Assembly: GCA_038065435.1 (NCBI GenBank)
Contig: JBBTQZ010000029.1
Span: 1 to 28,770 of the forward strand
Direction: 5' to 3'
Length of the DNA stretch: 28,770 bases
Origin: JBBTQZ01 sp038065435
GTDB taxonomy: Bacteria > Patescibacteriota > Minisyncoccia > Phycocordibacterales > WO2-35-19
Both the position numbers and the translations under genes were made by a program. This document shows positions 21,810 through 27,445 of the stretch, piece after piece. Below the pieces are notes generated by a model. That model was not told the origin of the DNA and did no database searches. It saw nothing but the letters and a program-made list of their open reading frames with translations. The first letter of the stretch is position 1; every line of letters starts with the position of its first letter.

Positions 21810-22846
21810 ATTTTTGATACTAAATTATAGGCTTCACCGTCTTCCATTGGGTAGGGAGCAGATTTCATGTAATAAGCACACGCCCCTTTTATAACTCCGC
21901 CATGCTTCTTATCCTTCTCGGCTTTTGCGATTCGTATTAAATCAATAATTGAACCAGCGCTGTTTGGTTTATCGTCACTCTCAAGCTGAATTGAAATTTT
22001 TACTTTTGAGCCAGCAAACACTTCTGCTTCCATGTCAAACAAGGCTTTTTTAAACGCTCCTTTTGTCGGATCATAATGGTGACCGATATGATTCGGCACT
22101 CCTTCGGATATGAATAAACTTAAGGACTTATATTTAGATATAAGTTTAGTCTGTGCTCGATATATAAAATTTGCAAAATCCGTATTCCCTCCTATATTTA
22201 TCTGTGAGGACTTAATAATTTTCGCACCCCTATCTTTTAGCATGTTGAGAACCGACCGATGGAGCATTGTTGAACCAACCTGACTTTTAATATCATCACC
22301 AATCAATGGAAGTTTTTGCTTCTCAAATTGTTGTGCAATATCGGATTTTTGAGCAAATATAGTTGGTATACAGTTTACAAACGCACATTTAGCTTTTAGT
22401 GCCGATAAACCATAAAATTCTGTCGCCTCGATTGAACCAGTCGGAAGAAGATTTATTAAAATATCAACTTTATACTTTTTTAAAACATTGGGAACATCAA
22501 CTACTTTTTCTTTAGATTCCTTAACAAATTTTTGTAAATGTTCCGGGTTACCATCAAGCGTAGGTCCGCGCAAAACAGGGGCTTTATTCAATACTTTCAA
22601 ATTAGCTATACGATAAAAATTGTTTGGAGACTCGTAAATAGCTTCATCGATAGTTTTACCTACTTTTCTATCTGAAATATCAAACGCTACTACTATTTCT
22701 ATATCATTTAACGAATATTCGCCTAGTATAGGAAACAATAATCCCTCCGTTGTTTTGCCTTGTTGATAATAAGTAAGACCTTCAATTAAGCTACCCGCAC
22801 AATTACCAAGACCAACAATTGCGACATTAATTTTTCTTTGTTTCAT
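21800..22846 (-). CDS. ino1: Inositol-3-phosphate synthase family protein
   Basis: The family isomerises glucose-6-phosphate to inositol-3-phosphate with NAD. The 348-aa protein opens with the Rossmann loop VAIVGLGNCAGSLIEG, as in actinobacterial and archaeal Ino1. It contains VVAFDISDRKVGKTIDEAI, LLPTGSIEATEFYGLSALKA, the IGDDIKSQVGSTMLHR segment, INIGGNTDFANF, and the catalytic-region LESDDKPNSAGSIIDLIRIAK. Length fits the short prokaryotic type. It overlaps the upstream hydrolase by 4 bases and the downstream nucleotidyltransferase by 10. Inositol phosphate could feed a phosphoinositol lipid or a compatible solute; which one cannot be told here. Low GC, like the whole operon. Confidence 0.9.
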   Translation of the reverse strand: MKQRKINVAIVGLGNCAGSLIEGLTYYQQGKTTEGLLFPILGEYSLNDIEIVVAFDISDRKVGKTIDEAIYESPNNFYRIANLKVLNKAPVLRGPTLDGNPEHLQKFVKESKEKVVDVPNVLKKYKVDILINLLPTGSIEATEFYGLSALKAKCAFVNCIPTIFAQKSDIAQQFEKQKLPLIGDDIKSQVGSTMLHRSVLNMLKDRGAKIIKSSQINIGGNTDFANFIYRAQTKLISKYKSLSLFISEGVPNHIGHHYDPTKGAFKKALFDMEAEVFAGSKVKISIQLESDDKPNSAGSIIDLIRIAKAEKDKKHGGVIKGACAYYMKSAPYPMEDGEAYNLVSKIWA

Positions 22847-23598
22847 ATAACCTCTTTAATTAGTTTATTAAATTGTTTCCACTCAATTTTGCTTGAGTGT
22901 CCTCCATCGATAATATGCCGTTTCGAATTTTGATGTTCATCTTCAAGAGCTTTAGACATAGCGACAGGAGTTACTTTATCTGCCTTACCACAAAAAATCG
23001 TGTGTTTGATATTTTGATTTATAAATTTTTTATCCATATCAGGAATAATAATTTTCCCTTTTATTTGACTAAAAAACTTCTTTTTGTTCTTAAATCGATA
23101 AGAAAAAGGATATGCAAAAGACATAATTTCTGATGTCTCGTCGGCAATTTGCAAGTTGGATTCATCAACTTTATAAGCAATCATACCCCAAAGTGGAGAT
23201 ATAAAAATAGATTTATTGATTTTAGGAAAAATAAATTTTTTTAATGATAAGCCGGCAATCAATCCACCAAAACTCGTGGCGAAAATAATTATTTCTTTAT
23301 GTTTTACTTTTTCTGTTTTATGCGGGCCGTATTGGATAATTCTTTCATTTAAAAATTGATACCAAAATTTTACATCCTGAACAGCGTTTTCTATAGAAAA
23401 TTTCCCATGGCTATCGAATGTGCCACTATACATTAAAGTCAAAACATTATATTGCTCTTTATTTAAAAAATCTATAAATTCGGAACGTCCAGGATATTTG
23501 GGAAATCCTGGCAAAAACAAAATAGTGCCTTTTATCTCTTTCGTTGTGTTGGCCGGATACCAAATCGCCCTTTTGTTTTCTTTCAATTGTGTAAACAT
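22843..23598 (-). CDS. Alpha/beta hydrolase, probable esterase/acyl hydrolase
   Basis: The 251-aa protein has the alpha/beta hydrolase plan. There is an oxyanion-region loop (GTILFLPGFPKYPGRSEF) and a nucleophile elbow, IIFATSFGGLIAG (Ser109 in T-S-F-G-G, a variant of G-x-S-x-G). The acid is in CGKADKVTP (Asp207) and the His is in DGGHSSK (His234). The triad is complete and well spaced. There is no signal peptide, so it acts in the cytosol. Substrate unknown; being coupled to an inositol-phosphate synthase, lipid or ester metabolism is a reasonable guess. Its start lies one base after the HTH gene stop. Confidence 0.82.
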   Translation of the reverse strand: MFTQLKENKRAIWYPANTTKEIKGTILFLPGFPKYPGRSEFIDFLNKEQYNVLTLMYSGTFDSHGKFSIENAVQDVKFWYQFLNERIIQYGPHKTEKVKHKEIIIFATSFGGLIAGLSLKKFIFPKINKSIFISPLWGMIAYKVDESNLQIADETSEIMSFAYPFSYRFKNKKKFFSQIKGKIIIPDMDKKFINQNIKHTIFCGKADKVTPVAMSKALEDEHQNSKRHIIDGGHSSKIEWKQFNKLIKEVI

Positions 23599-23599
23599 A

Positions 23600-23803
23600 T
23601 TATTTTTTATTTTGTAATAATTTTAAAATTTCCTCTTTTACAAAAAATTTCTTTCCTTTTGGATTAAGTCGACGAGATTTTATAAGACCTTGTTTTTCCC
23701 AGCGATAAATAGTAATGGCTCTAACATTAAAAAATTTAGCTATTTCATTTGTGGTTAGATAGGGGTTGTTATTTTCCATACATTTGGTATCATTTAATAA
23801 CAT
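23600..23803 (-). CDS. Small MerR/excisionase-type helix-turn-helix protein
   Basis: The core YLTTNEIAKFFNVRAITIYRWEKQGLIKSRRLNPKGKKFFV is a clear winged-helix DNA-binding domain of the HTH_17/excisionase type, including the basic RRLNPKGKKFF wing. From ATG 23803 it is 67 aa; ATG 23779 would give 59 aa and keep the whole domain. I prefer 23803 because TATAAG (23816-23811) ends 7 bases upstream, the leaderless pattern seen elsewhere. As the first gene of the hydrolase-ino1-nucleotidyltransferase operon it may regulate that operon. Excisionase is a family name only; no integrase is in the window. Confidence 0.82.
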   Translation of the reverse strand: MLLNDTKCMENNNPYLTTNEIAKFFNVRAITIYRWEKQGLIKSRRLNPKGKKFFVKEEILKLLQNKK

Positions 23804-23810
23804 TGATATA

Positions 23811-23816
23811 CTTATA
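23811..23816 (-). promoter_or_regulatory. Possible -10 of the HTH-ino1 operon
   Basis: TATAAG on the minus strand lies 7 bases before ATG 23803. A -35 was not convincing. Confidence 0.35.
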
Positions 23817-23879
23817 ATAACATGGCTATAAATCTTATGCAATATGTTTTAGCGTAACCCTCACGCTCCCCCAACCTTC

Positions 23880-24047
23880 TTGTTTCAAGCCATTTTTTAC
23901 GGAGCCAATTTTAAATACTTCTGGAACCAGTTTTCAGGATTGTATCAAGTGAACGTACGCGTTCCGCTTGGCACCCTTCCATGAAATAACTACCTCTGGA
24001 TCGGCGAAGATCCTATCTCTCCCGTCTACACTCTCTGGACCAAATAA
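23880..24047 (+). pseudogene. Remnant of a TIGR03437-like C-terminal domain, copy 2
   Basis: The frame gives A-I-F-Y-G-A-N-F, then FSGLYQVNVRVPLGTLP, a TGA stop (23982-23984), then NNYLWIGEDPISPVYTLWTK and TAA (24045-24047). GLYQVNVRVP is the most recognisable piece of the TIGR03437 family. It is homologous to the remnant at 18786-18932 and ends at the same residue. The internal TGA looks like a GGA-to-TGA change. Upstream sequence no longer reads as protein. Broken CCTCCCCCAACC-like motifs flank it on both sides (23856-23876 and 24041-24073). Confidence 0.65.
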
Positions 24048-24073
24048 CTGTGAAGGGTCACCCTCCCCCAACC
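24041..24073 (+). repeat. GGGTCACCCTCC repeat, copy A
   Basis: CAAATAACTG followed by TGAAGGGTCACCCTCCCCCA continues from the end of the remnant into the terminator. It matches 26126-26157 over most of its length, and its core recurs at 24132-24153. A degenerate version lies at 23856-23876. Confidence 0.65.
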
Positions 24074-24122
24074 AAAAAGCCATTAGACCCGTCAACCAAC
24101 GGATCACCTAGTGGCTTTTTTC
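24074..24122 (+). terminator. Intrinsic terminator upstream of the ATP-grasp gene
   Basis: AAAAAGCCATTAG (24074-24086) pairs with CTAGTGGCTTTTT (24108-24120) with one wobble. An inner CCGT/ACGG stem sits within it and a T-run follows. Confidence 0.88.
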
Positions 24123-24131
24123 TTTACCCCT

Positions 24132-24153
24132 GGGGAGGGTCACCCTCCCCCAC
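24132..24153. repeat. GGGTCACCCTCC repeat, copy B (19-base palindrome)
   Basis: GGGGAGGGT-C-ACCCTCCCC is a perfect palindrome around a central C, just before the ATP-grasp promoter region. It could be an operator for that gene or part of the dispersed repeat family. Confidence 0.6.
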
Positions 24154-24158
24154 AATGA

Positions 24159-24187
24159 TTGATTCTTTTGCATTATTAATGTATCTT
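24159..24187 (+). promoter_or_regulatory. Tentative ATP-grasp promoter
   Basis: TTGATT (24159-24164) and TATCTT (24182-24187) are spaced by 17, each matching 4 of 6 consensus bases. Predicted start is near 24193, which leaves the SD at 24198 close to the 5' end. Confidence 0.3.
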
Positions 24188-24212
24188 GCCAACAGATAAG
24201 GAGTCTTTGAAA

Positions 24213-25202
24213 ATGAAAAATGTATTGTTTGTCGCTGGACTAGCAGAGCGATATTATTACGAGCCCTTCATTGTGGCTTGTGAGAACAGGGTGAATGTGT
24301 TCGTGTTCGACCCCACCATTATACCGCGTAATGGTGCTCTGAGTATTTATTTGAGCACGGACGGAAACCTAAGTGGTTTTATTGATACCTTCAGACTCAA
24401 CGGAGAAAACACAGAAAATGTCCGCTTGTCTCTTTGTGATATTCAAACTGCATGGTATCTGCGGGAAAACATCCAGCACCAAAACCAGAAACATAATTCT
24501 TTGGAAAGACGCTTTGCAGATAATGAATCCTATGGAGCGGTGCGTTCTCTCCTTTCCGCTCTTGATTGTAAGTGGATTAACAAAAAGGAAACTGTGGAAT
24601 TCCTTTCCAGCAACAAACTTTACCAACAAAAAGTTGCATTGGAAGCCGGACTCGTCGTACCCCCAACATTAGTAAGCAATAGCCCAGAAGATGTTGTTAA
24701 TTTTTCGAAACATTGCAACGGTCTGTTACTCAAAACCATCGGTTATATAAAACTGGACGACGATGGGAAATATTTTTTGTACTCCAACCGCTTCACTCAC
24801 ACAGAAATCCAAACAAGTGACCGAGCCATACACAACGCTCCAGTATTTGCTCAAAAGTACATCGAGAAACTTTATGAACATCGGGTTATGGTTATCGGTA
24901 ACCGAGTTTTGTCTTGTAGGATCAACTCGCAGGCCAGCCAAGTTTCAAGAATAGATTGGCGACATTACGACTTCGAAAAAGTGGCTCATGACTACGTGGT
25001 ATTGCCTGAGGATATACAACACAAACTACTCTGCTTCATGTCGAAGATTGGTCTCCGTTATGGAGCCATTGATCTCATAGAAACCCCGTCAGGAGAATTT
25101 GTGTTCCTAGAGATCAATCCTTCTGGCCAATGGGGCTGGATACACGATCTGGCTGGTCTCCCCATACCAGAAGCCGTAGCCGAAATGCTCGAGTCTATTT
25201 GA
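24213..25202 (+). CDS. Microviridin-type ATP-grasp peptide ligase (MvdC/MvdD-like, graspetide maturase)
   Basis: The family uses ATP to form ester or amide links between side chains of a ribosomal peptide (graspetides such as microviridin). The 329-aa protein shows the family order: a pre-ATP-grasp N-domain with IQTAWYLREN and FADNESYGAVRSLLSALDCKW; the ATP-grasp core with KLYQQKVALEAGLVVPPTLV; a core strand pair HRVMVIGNRVLSCRINSQAS and VSRIDWRHYD; then YGAIDLIE (283-290) and the metal/ATP motif EINPSGQWGWI (E300, N302, W307). ATG 24213 is chosen over a TTG at 24186 because AAGGAG (24198-24203) is 9 bases upstream. It is a lone gene on +. A candidate precursor peptide lies 635 bases downstream on the other strand. 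Confidence 0.85.
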   Translation: MKNVLFVAGLAERYYYEPFIVACENRVNVFVFDPTIIPRNGALSIYLSTDGNLSGFIDTFRLNGENTENVRLSLCDIQTAWYLRENIQHQNQKHNSLERRFADNESYGAVRSLLSALDCKWINKKETVEFLSSNKLYQQKVALEAGLVVPPTLVSNSPEDVVNFSKHCNGLLLKTIGYIKLDDDGKYFLYSNRFTHTEIQTSDRAIHNAPVFAQKYIEKLYEHRVMVIGNRVLSCRINSQASQVSRIDWRHYDFEKVAHDYVVLPEDIQHKLLCFMSKIGLRYGAIDLIETPSGEFVFLEINPSGQWGWIHDLAGLPIPEAVAEMLESI

Positions 25203-25210
25203 AACACGTC

Positions 25211-25230
25211 GATGCTCATTGATGCTCGTT
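25211..25230 (+). repeat. Two tandem 10-base units after the ATP-grasp stop
   Basis: GATGCTCATT is followed directly by GATGCTCGTT. It lies in the 3' untranslated region just before the terminator; no function is evident. Confidence 0.4.
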
Positions 25231-25232
25231 TG

Positions 25233-25266
25233 AAAAGCCAAAGTTTGCAAGAACGGCGGCTTTTTT
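25233..25266 (+). terminator. Intrinsic terminator of the ATP-grasp gene
   Basis: AAAAGCC (25233-25239) pairs with GGCTTTT (25258-25264), followed by a T-run. It lies 4 bases before the stop of the convergent gene. Confidence 0.6.
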
Positions 25267-25269
25267 CTT

Positions 25270-25785
25270 CTACTCAAAGAATCCTCCATCTTTATAAAAT
25301 TTAATTAACATCAGGGCTGTTTTTTTCTCTGACTTTTTGACTTTTTTTAGCCATTTTTGGCTTTCTGACAAACGCTTGCGAATAAGCAGATACAGTAGAC
25401 GAGTAATTTTGTTGAAATTATCTTTGGGTTGATACTTGAGAGCCATGGAGCTGTATTTAAGTGCCATTTTTTTGTTTTTATACCCCCAAATCGCATAACT
25501 GATTGCATGGTGATACCAAAGCCATAATATAAGTCTTCTTTCATGCCCTTCTTTTTTGGAAAGATACGTTGTATCAATTTTCTCTAATATATTTTTGATC
25601 TTAGTTGTAATATGCCTAGGACTTATATAGTCTTTGATCTTGGATATAACAATTTTCTGATCCTCATTTAAGTATAGACCGTAAAGCTCATCAGTATTCT
25701 CTGCATGTAGCAATTTATAAACATTGCTGATTAAACTATTCCCATGATCTTTTTTTTCGGTTGACCTTTTTGTTACTTCACTCAT
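25270..25785 (-). CDS. Hypothetical helical protein, 171 aa, next to the graspetide genes
   Basis: No family recognised. The protein is basic and helical, with a TPR-like pair of helices in the middle (ILWLWYHHAISYAIWGYKNK, then KMALKYSSMALKYQPKD) and a Lys-rich C-terminal region. There is no signal peptide or clear membrane span. ATG 25785 is preceded by TAGCAT (25797-25792) ending 6 bases upstream, the leaderless layout. It lies 51 bases downstream of the candidate precursor on the same strand, with a strong hairpin between, and converges on the ATP-grasp gene. It may be an accessory or immunity factor of the peptide system, or a bystander. Confidence 0.65.
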   Translation of the reverse strand: MSEVTKRSTEKKDHGNSLISNVYKLLHAENTDELYGLYLNEDQKIVISKIKDYISPRHITTKIKNILEKIDTTYLSKKEGHERRLILWLWYHHAISYAIWGYKNKKMALKYSSMALKYQPKDNFNKITRLLYLLIRKRLSESQKWLKKVKKSEKKTALMLIKFYKDGGFFE

Positions 25786-25798
25786 AAAATTATGCTAA

Positions 25799-25826
25799 CG
25801 GGTCGCGGTTTTAATGCCGCGACCCG
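25799..25826 (-). terminator. Hairpin after the precursor ORF (terminator-like)
   Basis: CGGGTCGCGG (25799-25808) pairs perfectly with CCGCGACCCG (25817-25826). On the minus strand it comes 10 bases after the precursor stop and is followed by TTAGCATAATTTT, which lacks an immediate T-run. It may attenuate rather than stop read-through into the 171-aa gene. Confidence 0.5.
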
Positions 25827-25836
25827 ATCGGGAACC

Positions 25837-25998
25837 TTATCTGCTCGCATCTTCACACTGATCATGCATCTCTTGTTGCTGACCAGCGGTAGTTACGACC
25901 GTAAAGTGACTGGCAGTAGGATGAGATACTTCCGGTTTCTCCTCAATTCGTCGAAGCAGAAGAGGAGTCTCTTCGGTTTCTTTGATAAGAACTGGCAT
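25837..25998 (-). CDS. Candidate graspetide (omega-ester RiPP) precursor peptide, 53 aa
   Basis: ATG 25998 has AAAGGAG (26011-26005) 6 bases upstream, behind a perfect consensus promoter. The N-terminal part is an acidic leader, MPVLIKETEETPLLLRRIEE. Residues 12-20 (PLLLRRIEE) align position by position with the microviridin leader box PFFARFLEE that docks on the ATP-grasp ligase: P, two hydrophobics, x, R, x, I/L, E, E. The C-terminal 18 residues are TTAGQQQEMHDQCEDASR: two Thr as hydroxyl donors (36, 37) and acidic acceptors at 43, 46, 49 and 50. This resembles the TT-x4-EE type cores of other graspetides. The ligase gene is nearby on the other strand. The single Cys is unexplained. The link is inferred from motifs and proximity; an ordinary small protein cannot be excluded. 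Confidence 0.6.
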   Translation of the reverse strand: MPVLIKETEETPLLLRRIEEKPEVSHPTASHFTVVTTAGQQQEMHDQCEDASR

Positions 25999-26073
25999 TT
26001 ATTTCTCCTTTCCTCAAGAAGCATCTTGCAAGCATGCTCCTATCCAAAATACAGTCTTACCTGTCTATTAAAC

Positions 26074-26101
26074 ATTATAAATCTCAAAATCATTCTGTCA
26101 A
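26074..26101 (-). promoter_or_regulatory. Perfect consensus promoter TTGACA-N16-TATAAT for the precursor
   Basis: On the minus strand TTGACA (26101-26096) and TATAAT (26079-26074) both match consensus in all 12 positions, with a 16-base spacer. Start is predicted near 26067, leaving a leader of about 69 nt. This is the strongest promoter visible in the window. Confidence 0.75.
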
Positions 26102-26125
26102 TTTACTTTTTTCAACAACATGTTC

Positions 26126-26157
26126 TAAATAACTGGAGAGGGTCACCCTCCTCCAAC
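26126..26157 (+). repeat. GGGTCACCCTCC repeat, copy C
   Basis: TAAATAACTGGAGAGGGTCA continues as CCCTCCTCCAAC. It matches copy A (24041-24073) including the AAATAACTG lead-in, here without any readable TIGR03437-like tail. It lies between the precursor promoter and the end of the 26213 operon. Confidence 0.6.
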
Positions 26158-26163
26158 AAAGAA

Positions 26164-26191
26164 AGCTCCGGAACCCTTTTCAAATGGAGCT
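26164..26191 (-). terminator. Possible terminator of the HlyD-DsbA operon
   Basis: On the minus strand AGCTCC (26191-26186) pairs with GGAGCT (26169-26164), followed by TTCTTTGTTGG. It lies 22 bases after the stop at 26213. The T-run is imperfect. Confidence 0.45.
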
Positions 26192-26212
26192 GGGGTTATA
26201 TAAAAATAGAAA

Positions 26213-26686
26213 TTATTTGCGGATAGTGATGCTTATTTCTACTGTGATGTCGTCAGTGATGGAGTTCTTTGATACAGAGACTTGCATTGCCCCACTCTTA
26301 CCTTCCTTTTCGGCCAGAATAAATGCCGAGGTTGCTTCTTGTGTGGAATTTTTGATGGCCCAACCACTTTCCTCCAAATACTCACTGTAAATTTCAAAAT
26401 TTTCTTCTACAGTTTTTTTGGAATAATAGCGGTAAACTTGCTGTTCTTCGCGGCTATCTACCGTTCTCACTATTTCATTCCTCTGCATAGGTGCACCCTC
26501 CTCAAGAGGTAAATCGGTCGGCAGCAGAGGAGCCAGCTTGCCCGGCTCTACATATTCTATAGTAACTTTGGGAGGCACAACTACCTCTTCCTCTTCTTGA
26601 GTGCCCTTAAACCAACCGCTTCTATAGCCCCAATACCCCAGAGCGATCAATACGATCAAAAAAAGTACTAACAATTTGTCTTTCAT
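26213..26686 (-). CDS. Membrane-anchored hypothetical protein, 157 aa
   Basis: A single N-terminal membrane span (LLVLFLIVLIALGYWGY) is followed by an acidic linker (QEEEEVVVPP). The extracytoplasmic domain contains ENFEIYSEYLEESGWAIKN and SGAMQVSVSKNSITDDITVEISITI. This resembles small secreted alpha/beta domains that end in paired beta strands, but no family is certain. It is the third gene of the operon, 5 bases after the DsbA-like gene, so it probably works in the same extracytoplasmic process. Confidence 0.75.
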   Translation of the reverse strand: MKDKLLVLFLIVLIALGYWGYRSGWFKGTQEEEEVVVPPKVTIEYVEPGKLAPLLPTDLPLEEGAPMQRNEIVRTVDSREEQQVYRYYSKKTVEENFEIYSEYLEESGWAIKNSTQEATSAFILAEKEGKSGAMQVSVSKNSITDDITVEISITIRK

Positions 26687-26691
26687 AATAT

Positions 26692-27399
26692 TTATTTTAG
26701 AGCTGTTTCTAATTCTTTTTCAAAATCGGCCAAAGGCAGTGCTCCGACCACCCTCTTGCCGTTTATAAAGAAAGTTGGCGTACCAGAGACTCCAGCCTTA
26801 TTGCCTGCGTCAAAATCTTGTTTTACCGCAGCTTCCGCCTCGCCGTTGTCCAAACATTTGTTAAACTTCGCGGTGTCCAACCCCAAGTCAGAGGCGTATT
26901 TCTTTAGATCCACAATATCCAAACCAGCGCCATCGGATTGCCCTTTGCTAAAAAGAATATCGTGATAAGGGAAAAACCGTCCCTGTCGGTGCGCGCATTC
27001 TGCCGCCTCACTCGCCTTTTGAGCATTTTTATGAAAACTCAAAGGAAAATGACGCACTATAAACTTTACTTTGCCCGTGTCTATATATTTTGCTTTTATA
27101 CTGGTATATGTTTCTTCGAAAAATTTCTGGCAAAATGGGCACTGAAAATCTGTAAACTCCACCACTTCTACCTTGCCTTTGCCAATACTCGGAGCGTAGA
27201 GTCTATCCTCCAAATCAACTTTCTCGGCTGGTAAATTTTGCTGACCTTGCACGACAGCACCTTTTGCTAAAGGAGAGCCTCCGGCAATTTTGTTTGCCCC
27301 CACAGATATACTGATCGCGATAATAATAGAGCCAAGTAATATACTAGCGGGGATACTCCAATCTTTTTCTTCATTAAAAAGTTTATCTAGTATGCTCAT
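26692..27399 (-). CDS. DsbA-like thioredoxin-fold disulfide oxidoreductase
   Basis: The 235-aa protein has an N-terminal membrane anchor (about 18-36) and a DsbA/BdbD-type thioredoxin domain (Thioredoxin_4 group). The active site is CPFC (Cys87, Cys90) in VVEFTDFQCPFCQKFF. The helical insertion includes AAECAHRQGRFFPYHDILF, and the cis-Pro loop is GVSGTPTFFINGKRVVGA. It should catalyse disulfide formation or exchange outside the membrane. Plausible clients here are the Cys-rich secreted protein at 14604-17633 and the two-Cys cell-wall enzymes. No DsbB or VKOR partner is in the window. It lies in an operon with an HlyD-type adaptor upstream. Confidence 0.92.
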   Translation of the reverse strand: MSILDKLFNEEKDWSIPASILLGSIIIAISISVGANKIAGGSPLAKGAVVQGQQNLPAEKVDLEDRLYAPSIGKGKVEVVEFTDFQCPFCQKFFEETYTSIKAKYIDTGKVKFIVRHFPLSFHKNAQKASEAAECAHRQGRFFPYHDILFSKGQSDGAGLDIVDLKKYASDLGLDTAKFNKCLDNGEAEAAVKQDFDAGNKAGVSGTPTFFINGKRVVGALPLADFEKELETALK

Positions 27400-27445
27400 A
27401 TTGTTTTTCTGAATTGTTTAGGTTCATTTTAATCTTTTTATCTAT

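Noticed and set aside
23600..23803. Prophage or integrative element suggested by an excisionase-like HTH
   Set aside because: The HTH_17 fold is shared with many regulators. No integrase, phage gene or attachment repeat was found, and the gene is fused into a metabolic operon.
25792..26226. 144-aa + strand ORF opposite the precursor peptide
   Set aside because: It has no SD, it crosses the perfect promoter and repeat region, and its translation looks random. The minus-strand reading is supported by promoter, SD and motifs.
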